Source: Alphaproteobacteria bacterium (GTDB lineage: Bacteria; Pseudomonadota; Alphaproteobacteria; Rhizobiales; Devosiaceae). Taken from it: DNA of 5,300 nucleotides. Where the stretch lies: positions 1-5,300 of the forward strand of contig JAHJOS010000452.1 of NCBI GenBank assembly GCA_018820005.1, in the 5' to 3' direction. A model generated the notes under the pieces. The model searched no databases and was not told the DNA's origin. It worked only from the letters and a program-made list of their open reading frames with translations. Position 1 is the first letter of the stretch. The number at the start of each line of letters is the position of its first letter. This document shows positions 1 to 5,300 of this stretch, in pieces. Made by a program: the position numbers and the translations under genes.

Positions 1-1175
1 AGGCCCACAATGGCGCCGTCGGCGCCGCGGACCCAGGCATTGGCGCGGCCGGCCATATGGGTGGCCGGGGCGAGGTCCGCCGAGGTGGGGCGCATGTCAT
101 AGGTGCGGCCGGTGCCCAGCTTGCCGGGCGCCTGGGTAATATGTACGCGCGCCATGCGCACGTCGCTGATGGCGGCCATGCCGGTCGAGACCAGGTTGAT
201 CGCGCCTTCCATGGAGCCAGAAATATCTTCGAACACGATGCCGCTGACGGCGCCGGCCGGGCGGCTGGCGCGGCGATCGTCGAGCGTAATAGTCAGCGCC
301 TCGCCCGAGCCCCAGAAGCCGTCGGCCGTTTCGTGGCATTCGAGGGATATGCGCGAGAAGCGCACATTGCGCACCTTGCCGCCGTCGCGCGAGAAAATGC
401 CCAGGCCCCGGTTGGAGCGCAGCACCTGGCAATCCTCGAACACGATGTCCTCGAAATCGCCAAAGCTCTCGGTCCCGAGCTTGAGCGCACAGCTCTGGCT
501 GGCCACATCGCAATGGCGCACGGTGACATTGCGGCAGGCGCCGATGGTCTGGCCCTGCAAGGAGGTTTTGAGGCACACCCCGTCATCGGCGGTGGCGATG
601 CTGACATTCTCGATCAGCACATTGCTGCAGCTGTCGATCACGAGGCCATCGGTATTGGGCAGGCGCTCATTGTTGCGCACGCTGACATGGGTCACCGACA
701 CATTGGTGCAGGCCACCAGATGCAGCGTCCACATCGGGGAATCTTCCACCGTGATGCCGTCGAGCCGCACGCCGGTGCAGCCCTCGAACACCAGCACGCG
801 CGGGCGATACTCCGCCGGCGTATAGGTGCCCACGCTTGCGTCCTCGCCGATGATATAGGCGGCGCCCGGCGCGACGATACGGCCCTTGCCGGTGATGGCG
901 ACGTTGCTGGCGTCCTTGGCGCGGATGATGGCGCGGTTGGAGCTTTCGGCGATCACTGTCACTACGTTGTCGGCATAGGCGTCATAATCGGCCACTGGCC
1001 GCAGAATGGCGCCTTCGGCCAGATGCAGTTCCACCCCGCTGCGCAGCAGCAGGCCGCCGGTGGCATGTTCGCCATCGCCCAGGGTGACGCGGCCACCACC
1101 GGCGGCCGCAGCCGTATCGATGGCGGTCTGGATTTCGGCCGTTTGCAGGGCCGAGCTGCCGGCTATCAGGATCAT
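1..1175 (-). CDS. Glycoside hydrolase family 28 (polygalacturonase-like) protein, partial at its C-terminus
   Basis: The gene reads leftward from ATG at 1175-1173 and is open to the window edge; 391 residues are visible and the stop lies outside. The protein looks like a right-handed parallel beta-helix of the GH28 type (pectin/rhamnogalacturonan-backbone hydrolases). NTDG (residues 174-177) and ADDGVCLK (196-203) match GH28 motifs I and II and supply the three catalytic aspartates, D176, D197 and D198. Many short turns of the form NVxIENV or DIVFEDC fit the helix. At the place of the usual GHG motif there is SCALKLGTES (228-237), and at the place of RIK there is RGLGIF (256-261), so the His and the Arg/Lys of classical polygalacturonases are not conserved. 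There is no clear signal peptide (MILIAGSSAL start), suggesting cytoplasmic action on imported oligosaccharides. The start overlaps the ATPase stop (ATGA) and has no obvious Shine-Dalgarno, so translation is probably coupled. Family assignment is firm; exact substrate is unknown. Confidence 0.87.
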   Translation of the reverse strand, partial: MILIAGSSALQTAEIQTAIDTAAAAGGGRVTLGDGEHATGGLLLRSGVELHLAEGAILRPVADYDAYADNVVTVIAESSNRAIIRAKDASNVAITGKGRIVAPGAAYIIGEDASVGTYTPAEYRPRVLVFEGCTGVRLDGITVEDSPMWTLHLVACTNVSVTHVSVRNNERLPNTDGLVIDSCSNVLIENVSIATADDGVCLKTSLQGQTIGACRNVTVRHCDVASQSCALKLGTESFGDFEDIVFEDCQVLRSNRGLGIFSRDGGKVRNVRFSRISLECHETADGFWGSGEALTITLDDRRASRPAGAVSGIVFEDISGSMEGAINLVSTGMAAISDVRMARVHITQAPGKLGTGRTYDMRPTSADLAPATHMAGRANAWVRGADGAIVG

Positions 1176-2260
1176 GCGCGGGCCGGCAGGGTTGCGCCGG
1201 TGTCGGCACGAAACACATGCACAAGGCTGGGATCAACCGAGACATTGATCACCTGGCCGGGCACGAATTTGCGGTGGTCCGGAATGTGCAGGATGATCTC
1301 GTCCGACGTGCCGGCCATATTGCCATAGACATAGGTTTCAGTGCCGATGCTCTCGGCATAGGACACCGTGTAGCGCGCGCCGGCACCCTCGGTGGGCCGC
1401 AGATGCTGCGGCCGGATGCCGATTTCAAGCGCCGTGCCGGCGGGCAGATTCCCGGCGTCCACGGGCACGGTCAGCGTGCCGAAATCGGCCGCCTCGACCT
1501 CGGCGGAGTCGCCGCCGGCCTTCAGCGTGGCCGGGAATACATTCATGCTGGGCGAGCCGATGAAGCGCGCCACAAACTTGTTGGCCGGGTGCATGAACAG
1601 CTCTTCGGGCGTGCCGAACTGTTCCAGCTTGCCACCATTGAGCACGGCAATCCGGTCGGCCATGGTCATAGCCTCGACCTGGTCGTGCGTCACATAGATC
1701 ATGGTGGCCTTCAGCCGCTGGTGCAGGCGGGTGATTTCCGCCCGGGTCTGCACGCGCAGCGCAGCGTCCAGATTGCTCAGCGGCTCATCGAACAGGAACA
1801 CCTGCGGATCCCGAACAATGGCGCGGCCGATGGCAACGCGCTGGCGCTGGCCACCGGACAGGTCGCGCGGACGGCGCTCGAGATAGGGTTCCATGGCGAG
1901 CATGCGCACAGCCTCGAGCACCTTGGCCTCGATGACATCCTTGGAGAGCTTGAAGTTCTGCAGGCCGAACGAGAGATTCTCGCGCACGGTCATGTGCGGA
2001 TAAAGCGCATAGCTCTGGAACACCATGGCGATACCGCGCTCGCCGGGCGAGAGGGCTTCCACATCATTGCCGCCAATGCGGATATGGCCGCCGCTGACCT
2101 TGTCGAGGCCCGCAATCAGGCGGAGCAGGGTAGATTTACCACAGCCCGAAGGGCCCACGAAGACGACGAATTCGCCGTCCTTCACTTCCAGGTCCACGCC
2201 CTTGATGATCTCGGTCTCGCCAAATGACTTGAACACCGCATCGAGCTGCAAAGAGGCCAT
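1172..2260 (-). CDS. Sugar ABC transporter ATP-binding protein (UgpC/MalK/MsmX family)
   Basis: This is the 362-residue ATPase that would power a carbohydrate ABC importer at the inner face of the membrane. All nucleotide-binding motifs are intact: Walker A GPSGCGKS (36-43), Q-loop Q82 in FQSYALYPHMTV, signature LSGGQRQR (134-141), Walker B VFLFDEP (154-160, catalytic E159), D-loop SNLD (162-165) and H-loop H192. The C-terminal part (about 240-350, with IGIRPQHL at 281-288) is the TOBE/regulatory domain of the MalK-UgpC group, and the total length is typical. The ATG at 2260 is preceded by AGGAAG at a 7-base spacing. No permease or solute-binding protein is visible, so the ATPase either serves a system encoded further left, past the GH28 gene, or is shared by several importers. 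Its placement with GH28 suggests an oligouronide or related plant oligosaccharide as cargo; that is inference. Members are often annotated ugpC, but glycerol-3-phosphate specificity is not supported here. Confidence 0.97.
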   Translation of the reverse strand: MASLQLDAVFKSFGETEIIKGVDLEVKDGEFVVFVGPSGCGKSTLLRLIAGLDKVSGGHIRIGGNDVEALSPGERGIAMVFQSYALYPHMTVRENLSFGLQNFKLSKDVIEAKVLEAVRMLAMEPYLERRPRDLSGGQRQRVAIGRAIVRDPQVFLFDEPLSNLDAALRVQTRAEITRLHQRLKATMIYVTHDQVEAMTMADRIAVLNGGKLEQFGTPEELFMHPANKFVARFIGSPSMNVFPATLKAGGDSAEVEAADFGTLTVPVDAGNLPAGTALEIGIRPQHLRPTEGAGARYTVSYAESIGTETYVYGNMAGTSDEIILHIPDHRKFVPGQVINVSVDPSLVHVFRADTGATLPARA

Positions 2261-2267
2261 GATCTAT

Positions 2268-2273
2268 CTTCCT
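2268..2273 (-). promoter_or_regulatory. Ribosome binding site of the ABC ATPase
   Basis: The minus strand reads AGGAAG, 7 bases before the ATG at 2260. It is a good Shine-Dalgarno match and fixes the start of the ATPase. Confidence 0.75.
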
Positions 2274-2283
2274 GCAAACGTGG

Positions 2284-2300
2284 CGGGACCCAAAATCCCG
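2284..2300 (-). other. Small inverted repeat in the ATPase leader
   Basis: CGGGA (2284-2288) and TCCCG (2296-2300) pair exactly around a 7-base loop. The element lies in the predicted 5' leader of the ATPase mRNA, 11 bases upstream of its Shine-Dalgarno. No T-run follows on the minus strand, so it is not a standard terminator for the regulator gene. It could be a modest leader hairpin or a chance pairing; a 5-bp stem in GC-rich DNA is weak evidence. Confidence 0.3.
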
Positions 2301-2333
2301 TCCTTTGGCGGCGAAATCTGCCCGACCGCACTT

Positions 2334-2358
2334 CATTCGTCAATATGACGAACGAATG
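2334..2358. promoter_or_regulatory. Operator A: 25-bp dyad, probable ROK regulator site before the ATPase/GH28 operon
   Basis: A perfect inverted repeat, TTCGTCA-ATA-TGACGAA, occupies 2336-2352. It is embedded in a wider element that begins CATTCG (2334) and ends CGAATG (2358), which are also reverse complements. The element matches 3698-3722 at 20 of 25 positions, with the differences mostly in the centre, as expected for protein-binding arms. It covers the predicted -10 of the ATPase promoter, a position suited to repression. Binding by the adjacent ROK regulator is inferred from proximity and recurrence; no binding data are available from sequence. Confidence 0.8.
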
Positions 2359-2370
2359 ACTTTGCCGCAA
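2342..2370 (-). promoter_or_regulatory. Candidate promoter of the ATPase/GH28 operon
   Basis: On the minus strand TTGCGG (2370-2365) and CATATT (2347-2342) stand 17 bases apart; they match the sigma-70 consensus hexamers at 3 of 6 and 4 of 6 positions. The promoter starts just after the regulator's stop codon (TAG, 2376-2374) and would give a leader of about 75 bases. Its -10 falls inside operator A, the same arrangement as at the divergent promoter. The -35 is weak, and read-through from the regulator gene is also possible because no terminator separates the two. Confidence 0.45.
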
Positions 2371-2373
2371 GAC

Positions 2374-3582
2374 CTACTGCCGCAGCGTCGGCAGGCCGAG
2401 CCGTCCGGGCACTTCCAATGTGGAAAACAGCGAGTTGTGCATCTGCCCCAGCGACATGGCAGCGGCACCCATAACCGTGGCCCGCGGCCCAAGGCTGCTT
2501 GCCTCAACCCGAATGGGGCGTTTCTGCACCTTGGGCATCCAATCGGCAATGCGGCGCACCAATTCCGATCGTCCGCCGATATTGCCGCCGAACACCACCC
2601 GGTCCGGGTCGATCACCGAGGTGACCGTCAGCACCAGTAACGCCGCGATGCGTGCGGTCTCGTCTATTGTCTGCTCAGCCGCGCTATCGCCGGCTTCAAG
2701 TCGGTCAAAAATCTCGCGCACGGTCTGCGCCGAACCGCCGAGCCGCGCAAACCGCTGCAGGATACCTGTGGCGCCGATGCTGGATTCCAGCGCGCCCTGT
2801 TCGAGGCTCTGCGGCGCAAACGGGTCCCCACCCAGCGGCAGATAGCCGATTTCACCCGCGGCCAGGCTGCTGCCGCGCAGCAATTGCCCGTCCACCAATA
2901 TGCCCAGACCAACACCCGTACCAATGGAGATGAAAGCGAAATGGTTATCGGCATTCTCGCCGGCTTCCCAATATTCGCCCAGCGCCGCCGCATTGACGTC
3001 GTTCTCGAACATCACCTGGCAATCGAGCGACGCGCGCAATTGGCCCGCCAGATCAAGTTCACCGATGCCCGGCAGGTTCGGCGCCAGGTCCAGCCGGCCC
3101 TGCGGGCTCATCACGCCGGGGGTTGCCACTGTCGCTATCTGGAGACGCTCAGCGGGCGCCTTGGCCGCATCGAGCAGGATCTGCTTGAGCAGCTTGGCTT
3201 GCGCCGGCAATTGCCCACCCTGGCCGTCGGCAGCCAGCTCATGCTGGGCCACGATAGTGCCCGAAATATCGACAAGCACGCCGCGCAGCGTACTCGCGCC
3301 GAGGTCCAGCCCCAGCGCGAACCCGGCCGTCGCGTCAATTTCGTAGCGAACGGCCGTACGGCCCACGCCGCCCGAGATCATGCCGCTTTCCTTGACCCAG
3401 CCGCGCTCGGTCAGCACCAGCATCACTTCCGATATGGTCTGCTTGGATAGGCCAGTCACCCGCGACAGGCTGGCGCGCGATGTGGCGCCATCCAGCAGCA
3501 GCCGCTCCATTACGGATCGAACAGACAGCTGGCGCAGGACCGGCGAGGCGACGAGACGTTGATTCACTTCAGCCACGTGCAA
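2374..3582 (-). CDS. ROK-family transcriptional regulator (NagC/XylR/Mlc type)
   Basis: This 402-residue protein has an N-terminal winged helix-turn-helix (about 22-63: VMERLLLDGATSRASLSRV, then GLSKQTISEVMLVLTERGW) followed by a ROK domain (about 86-380). The ROK part keeps the sugar-site motif FENDVNAAALGE (192-203, with N194 and D195) and the signature IGTGVGLGILVDG (220-232) running to AAGEIG (241-246). The kinase phosphate loop, normally DxGGTK, is degraded to DLGASTLR (93-100), so it probably senses rather than phosphorylates sugar. The zinc-site His and the CxCGxxGC cluster common in ROK proteins are absent (GEIGY, then no Cys). The start is taken as TTG at 3582, with AGGG 10 bases upstream; GTG at 3576 is an alternative. 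It lies between the two 25-bp operator copies and is the natural candidate to bind them, as a repressor relieved by a sugar or uronate derivative. The ligand is unknown. Confidence 0.94.
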   Translation of the reverse strand: MHVAEVNQRLVASPVLRQLSVRSVMERLLLDGATSRASLSRVTGLSKQTISEVMLVLTERGWVKESGMISGGVGRTAVRYEIDATAGFALGLDLGASTLRGVLVDISGTIVAQHELAADGQGGQLPAQAKLLKQILLDAAKAPAERLQIATVATPGVMSPQGRLDLAPNLPGIGELDLAGQLRASLDCQVMFENDVNAAALGEYWEAGENADNHFAFISIGTGVGLGILVDGQLLRGSSLAAGEIGYLPLGGDPFAPQSLEQGALESSIGATGILQRFARLGGSAQTVREIFDRLEAGDSAAEQTIDETARIAALLVLTVTSVIDPDRVVFGGNIGGRSELVRRIADWMPKVQKRPIRVEASSLGPRATVMGAAAMSLGQMHNSLFSTLEVPGRLGLPTLRQ

Positions 3583-3622
3583 TTGTTCTGGACCCTGCCT
3601 AACTCGACGCCTTTGGCCAAGC

Positions 3623-3628
3623 TGTCAA
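3623..3628 (-). promoter_or_regulatory. Possible -35 element of the ROK regulator gene
   Basis: The minus strand carries an exact TTGACA here, about 40 bases before the regulator start. No convincing -10 lies 16-19 bases downstream (GAGTTA at 17 is poor), so this is only a candidate. Confidence 0.22.
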
Positions 3629-3671
3629 GCGCGCCTATCCAAGCCTGAATACGGCGTGCATGGGAAGCCGC

Positions 3672-3700
3672 TTGACAAGCCTGTCACAATTTCATTTCAT
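3672..3700 (+). promoter_or_regulatory. Candidate promoter of the ROK kinase-like operon
   Basis: A consensus -35 TTGACA (3672-3677) is followed after 17 bases by TTTCAT (3695-3700, 4 of 6 matches to TATAAT). The expected transcription start is near 3707, only about 13 bases before the ATG at 3720. The -10 overlaps the left edge of operator B, so a bound protein would block RNA polymerase. The -35 is itself inside a short dyad, TGACA-AGCC-TGTCA (3673-3686). Confidence 0.62.
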
Positions 3701-3722
3701 TCGTCATGCTTACGAACAAATG
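3698..3722. promoter_or_regulatory. Operator B: second copy of the 25-bp dyad, overlapping the start of the ROK kinase-like gene
   Basis: The element starts CATTCGTCA and ends ACGAAC plus AAATG, with symmetric arms TTCGT (3700-3704) and ACGAA (3712-3716). It matches 2334-2358 at 20 of 25 bases, and the two T bases before each copy also agree. It spans the predicted -10, the transcription start and the ATG at 3720-3722. Together with operator A this gives the two divergently reading operons a common control element. The cognate protein is inferred to be the ROK regulator. Confidence 0.78.
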
Positions 3723-4805
3723 GGTTTGATCTTGTCCGCTGCCAGCCTGCTCTCCGCCATCGATGCCGTGCTTGCCGATCCAGCGGCGGCGCGCCATGGC
3801 CTCGCCCAGGCAGCCGGCGAGCGTCTGCAGCGGGCTGGGTGGCTATCATCCAGCAACCGGGCAGGGCTGGTGATCGGCCTCGATCTCGGCGGCACCAAGC
3901 TGCATGGCGCCATTGGCGACGCCTCCGGTTCCGTTATCGCCGAAGGCACGGGCGCTACCGAAACCGCCAGTGTTGACAGCGTACTTGGCCAGATGGTCGA
4001 TATGGTCAATGACCTGATGGCCCGCGCCGGTGCCAAGCCCGCCCAGATCGCCCAGATCGTCGTTGGCGTGCCCGGCGTGGTCGCGCCGGACGGCTCGGTG
4101 AGCCTGTCGCCCCATGTGCCATTCCCTGCCGGCGTCTCTCTCGCCAAGGCGCTCGGCGACGCCACCGGCCTGCCGGTTTTTGTTGAGAACGACGTGAACA
4201 TCGCCGCTGTCGGCGAGTACTCAGCGCGCGACATGCAGTCAGGCATGCTGGCTTTCGTCGCGCTTGGTACGGGCATCGGCATGGGGTTGATTGTTGATTC
4301 TACCATTCTGCGTGGTGCCAGCGGTGCCGCGGGCGAAATTGGTATTCTCCCCTTTGGCGCCGATCCGCTGGCCGCCATCGCCGCCAACCCTGGTGGCTCC
4401 TTCGAGGCCGTCGTCTCGACAGGCGGCATTCTATCGCGCGCCCGCTTGGCCGGCAGCAGCGCCACGACCGTGCGGTCTCTCTTTGACAGCGCAGACAATG
4501 GTGACACGGCCGCCGCTGGGGTGATCGATGCCAGCCTGCGCGATCTGGCCATCGGTCTTGCTGCTGTCGTGGCCTTGCTTGATCCTGGTGTGATCGTTCT
4601 GGGTGGGGGCATCGGTGCTCGTCCCGGTGTGTCCGAACAGGTCGCTGCCTGGCTCGCCCGTTTTGTTCCCACGCCCTGCGCCGTCGAGCGCAGCCGTCTG
4701 GGCGATCGGGCCGGACTTCTTGGCGCTCTGGCTCAGGCGCGTCGCCTCGCTCGGGCGGCGCTGGCCGCCGATGATTTCTCTGCGGACAAGGGAGCCGCCG
4801 CATGA
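3720..4805 (+). CDS. ROK-family sugar kinase-like protein
   Basis: With the start at 3720 the protein has 361 residues. The ROK domain begins near residue 50 and holds an intact ATP phosphate loop, GLDLGGTKLHG (53-63), the catalytic/sugar motif VENDVNIAAVGE (155-166, with N157 and D158), the signature GTGIGMGLIVDS (183-194) to GAAGEIG (202-208), and a second nucleotide loop DPGVIVLGGGIG (288-299). Phosphorylation of an imported or released sugar is therefore plausible. The zinc His and Cys cluster are missing (GEIGI, no CxCG), as in the neighbouring regulator. The first 50 residues are an extension with no clear HTH, though GERLQRAGWL (33-42) resembles the last helix and wing of a ROK HTH. 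An ATG at 3660 is in frame but lies upstream of the candidate promoter, so 3720 is preferred. Neither start has a clear Shine-Dalgarno, and initiation from a very short leader is likely. The sugar is unknown, and a regulatory role cannot be excluded. Confidence 0.88.
   Translation: MGLILSAASLLSAIDAVLADPAAARHGLAQAAGERLQRAGWLSSSNRAGLVIGLDLGGTKLHGAIGDASGSVIAEGTGATETASVDSVLGQMVDMVNDLMARAGAKPAQIAQIVVGVPGVVAPDGSVSLSPHVPFPAGVSLAKALGDATGLPVFVENDVNIAAVGEYSARDMQSGMLAFVALGTGIGMGLIVDSTILRGASGAAGEIGILPFGADPLAAIAANPGGSFEAVVSTGGILSRARLAGSSATTVRSLFDSADNGDTAAAGVIDASLRDLAIGLAAVVALLDPGVIVLGGGIGARPGVSEQVAAWLARFVPTPCAVERSRLGDRAGLLGALAQARRLARAALAADDFSADKGAAA
4788..4794 (+). promoter_or_regulatory. Ribosome binding site of the gene starting at 4802
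   Basis: AAGGGAG lies inside the end of the ROK kinase-like gene, 7 bases before the ATG at 4802. This strong match picks 4802 over the later ATG at 4814 and supports a real coupled gene. Confidence 0.78.
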
Positions 4806-5300
4806 CCCGGTCCATGACCTATAGTGAGAATGGCAATGTCATGTGGCCGCTCGCCAGTGGCCTTGCTGGCACCGATACGCCGGTGCTGCTGCCCATCATG
4901 GCGCCGCGCCTGCAGGCTGATTGCGAGCCCGATGGCCGCATCACCGTGTCCGTCTGGGGCGTGGGCGCCATTGCCACGCTCTCCTTTACGTCCCTGGCGG
5001 CGCCCTACGCCTATGGCCCCAATCTGATCGAGGCCGCCAATGGCGGCGTCTATGTTGCCCAGTCCCTGCCGGTCATGGTCATTCGCGGTACCCAGTTGCA
5101 GCGCCTTGCGGCCAAGACCAAGGCCGCCTGGTGGCATACCCCAGACGCCGACACGCCAAAGCCCAAGTCCAGCCGCCGTGGTAACCGCCGGACGCTCGTG
5201 CTTGCCTGGGGCGCCGTCGCCATTGAACAGCGCGGCGATGATCTGGTGATCGCTGGCGGCGCCGATCTGGACGAGGCTCAGGGCGCCCTGGCTTCGTCGG
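4802..5300 (+). CDS. Unrecognised protein, N-terminal part only, second gene of the ROK kinase-like operon
   Basis: The frame is open from ATG at 4802 to the window edge, giving 166 residues. The start overlaps the previous stop as ATGA and has a strong Shine-Dalgarno, so it is a real, co-translated gene. I do not recognise the family. The visible part starts MTRSMTYSENGNVMWPLASG, lacks a signal peptide or a convincing membrane segment, and alternates short hydrophobic stretches (RITVSVWGVGAIATLSF, 46-62; RTLVLAWGAVAIE, 130-142) with Gly, Pro and polar turns, as in a beta-sandwich. A basic linker, PKPKSSRRGNRR (119-130), interrupts it. Tryptophans are fairly common. Its place after a sugar-kinase-like gene suggests a cytoplasmic carbohydrate enzyme, perhaps the N-terminal beta domain of a larger glycoside hydrolase, but this is a guess from context. 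Confidence 0.75.
   Translation, partial: MTRSMTYSENGNVMWPLASGLAGTDTPVLLPIMAPRLQADCEPDGRITVSVWGVGAIATLSFTSLAAPYAYGPNLIEAANGGVYVAQSLPVMVIRGTQLQRLAAKTKAAWWHTPDADTPKPKSSRRGNRRTLVLAWGAVAIEQRGDDLVIAGGADLDEAQGALASS

Noticed and set aside
57..1328. 423-codon open frame on the plus strand, rich in Ala, His, Gly and Asp
   Set aside because: It is antisense to the GH28 gene and the end of the ATPase, whose family motifs are clear. The His/Ala/Gly-rich composition is typical of a reverse-frame shadow in GC-rich DNA, and no Shine-Dalgarno or family motif is present.
1217..2227. 336-codon open frame on the plus strand
   Set aside because: It lies entirely antisense to the ABC ATPase, which has all nucleotide-binding motifs; low-complexity composition marks it as a shadow.
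2284..2300. Rho-independent terminator for the ROK regulator gene
   Set aside because: The stem has only 5 pairs and no T-run follows on the minus strand; at most it is a leader hairpin.
2884..3450. 188-codon open frame on the plus strand inside the ROK regulator gene
   Set aside because: It is the reverse shadow of the ROK domain; Arg/His/Gln-rich with no domain signal.
3660..3719. Upstream ATG adding 20 residues to the ROK kinase-like protein
   Set aside because: The candidate promoter and operator lie within these bases, there is no Shine-Dalgarno, and the added residues show no ROK character.
3710..4672. 320-codon open frame on the minus strand
   Set aside because: It is antisense to the ROK kinase-like gene, rich in Ser, Pro, Ala and Arg, and has no recognisable motif.

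Overview
The window is GC-rich and densely coded. Its gene types (a UgpC/MsmX-type sugar ABC ATPase, a ROK regulator, a ROK kinase-like protein and a GH28 enzyme) suggest an alphaproteobacterium, probably Hyphomicrobiales (Rhizobiales/Devosia-like). That placement rests on gene style and composition, not on a marker gene. The window looks like part of a plant-polysaccharide or oligosaccharide uptake and degradation locus.

Layout. On the minus strand, reading right to left, there are three genes. The first is a ROK-family transcriptional regulator (3582 to 2374). After a 113-bp gap comes a sugar ABC transporter ATPase (2260 to 1172). The third is a glycoside hydrolase family 28 (polygalacturonase-like) enzyme that begins in a 4-base ATGA overlap with the ATPase at 1175 and runs off the left edge. 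On the plus strand, divergent from the regulator, are a ROK sugar-kinase-like protein (best start 3720, stop 4805) and, again in an ATGA overlap, an unrecognised gene (4802 to beyond 5300). The 137-bp divergent region and the 113-bp gap hold the regulatory DNA. No tRNA, rRNA, CRISPR array, insertion sequence or other mobile element was seen.

How it may work. The two gaps carry nearly the same 25-bp dyad (2334-2358 and 3698-3722, 20 of 25 bases identical). Each copy sits on the -10 region of a plausible sigma-70-type promoter: one reads left into the ATPase/GH28 operon, the other right into the ROK kinase/unknown operon. The simplest reading is that the ROK regulator binds both and co-represses import/cleavage and sugar-processing genes until its sugar ligand appears. 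The regulator keeps a winged HTH but has a degraded ATP phosphate loop. The neighbouring ROK protein keeps the kinase loop but has no recognisable HTH. GH28 lacks an obvious signal peptide, so it may cut imported oligosaccharides in the cytoplasm. The permeases and substrate-binding protein that the ATPase would serve are not in the window.
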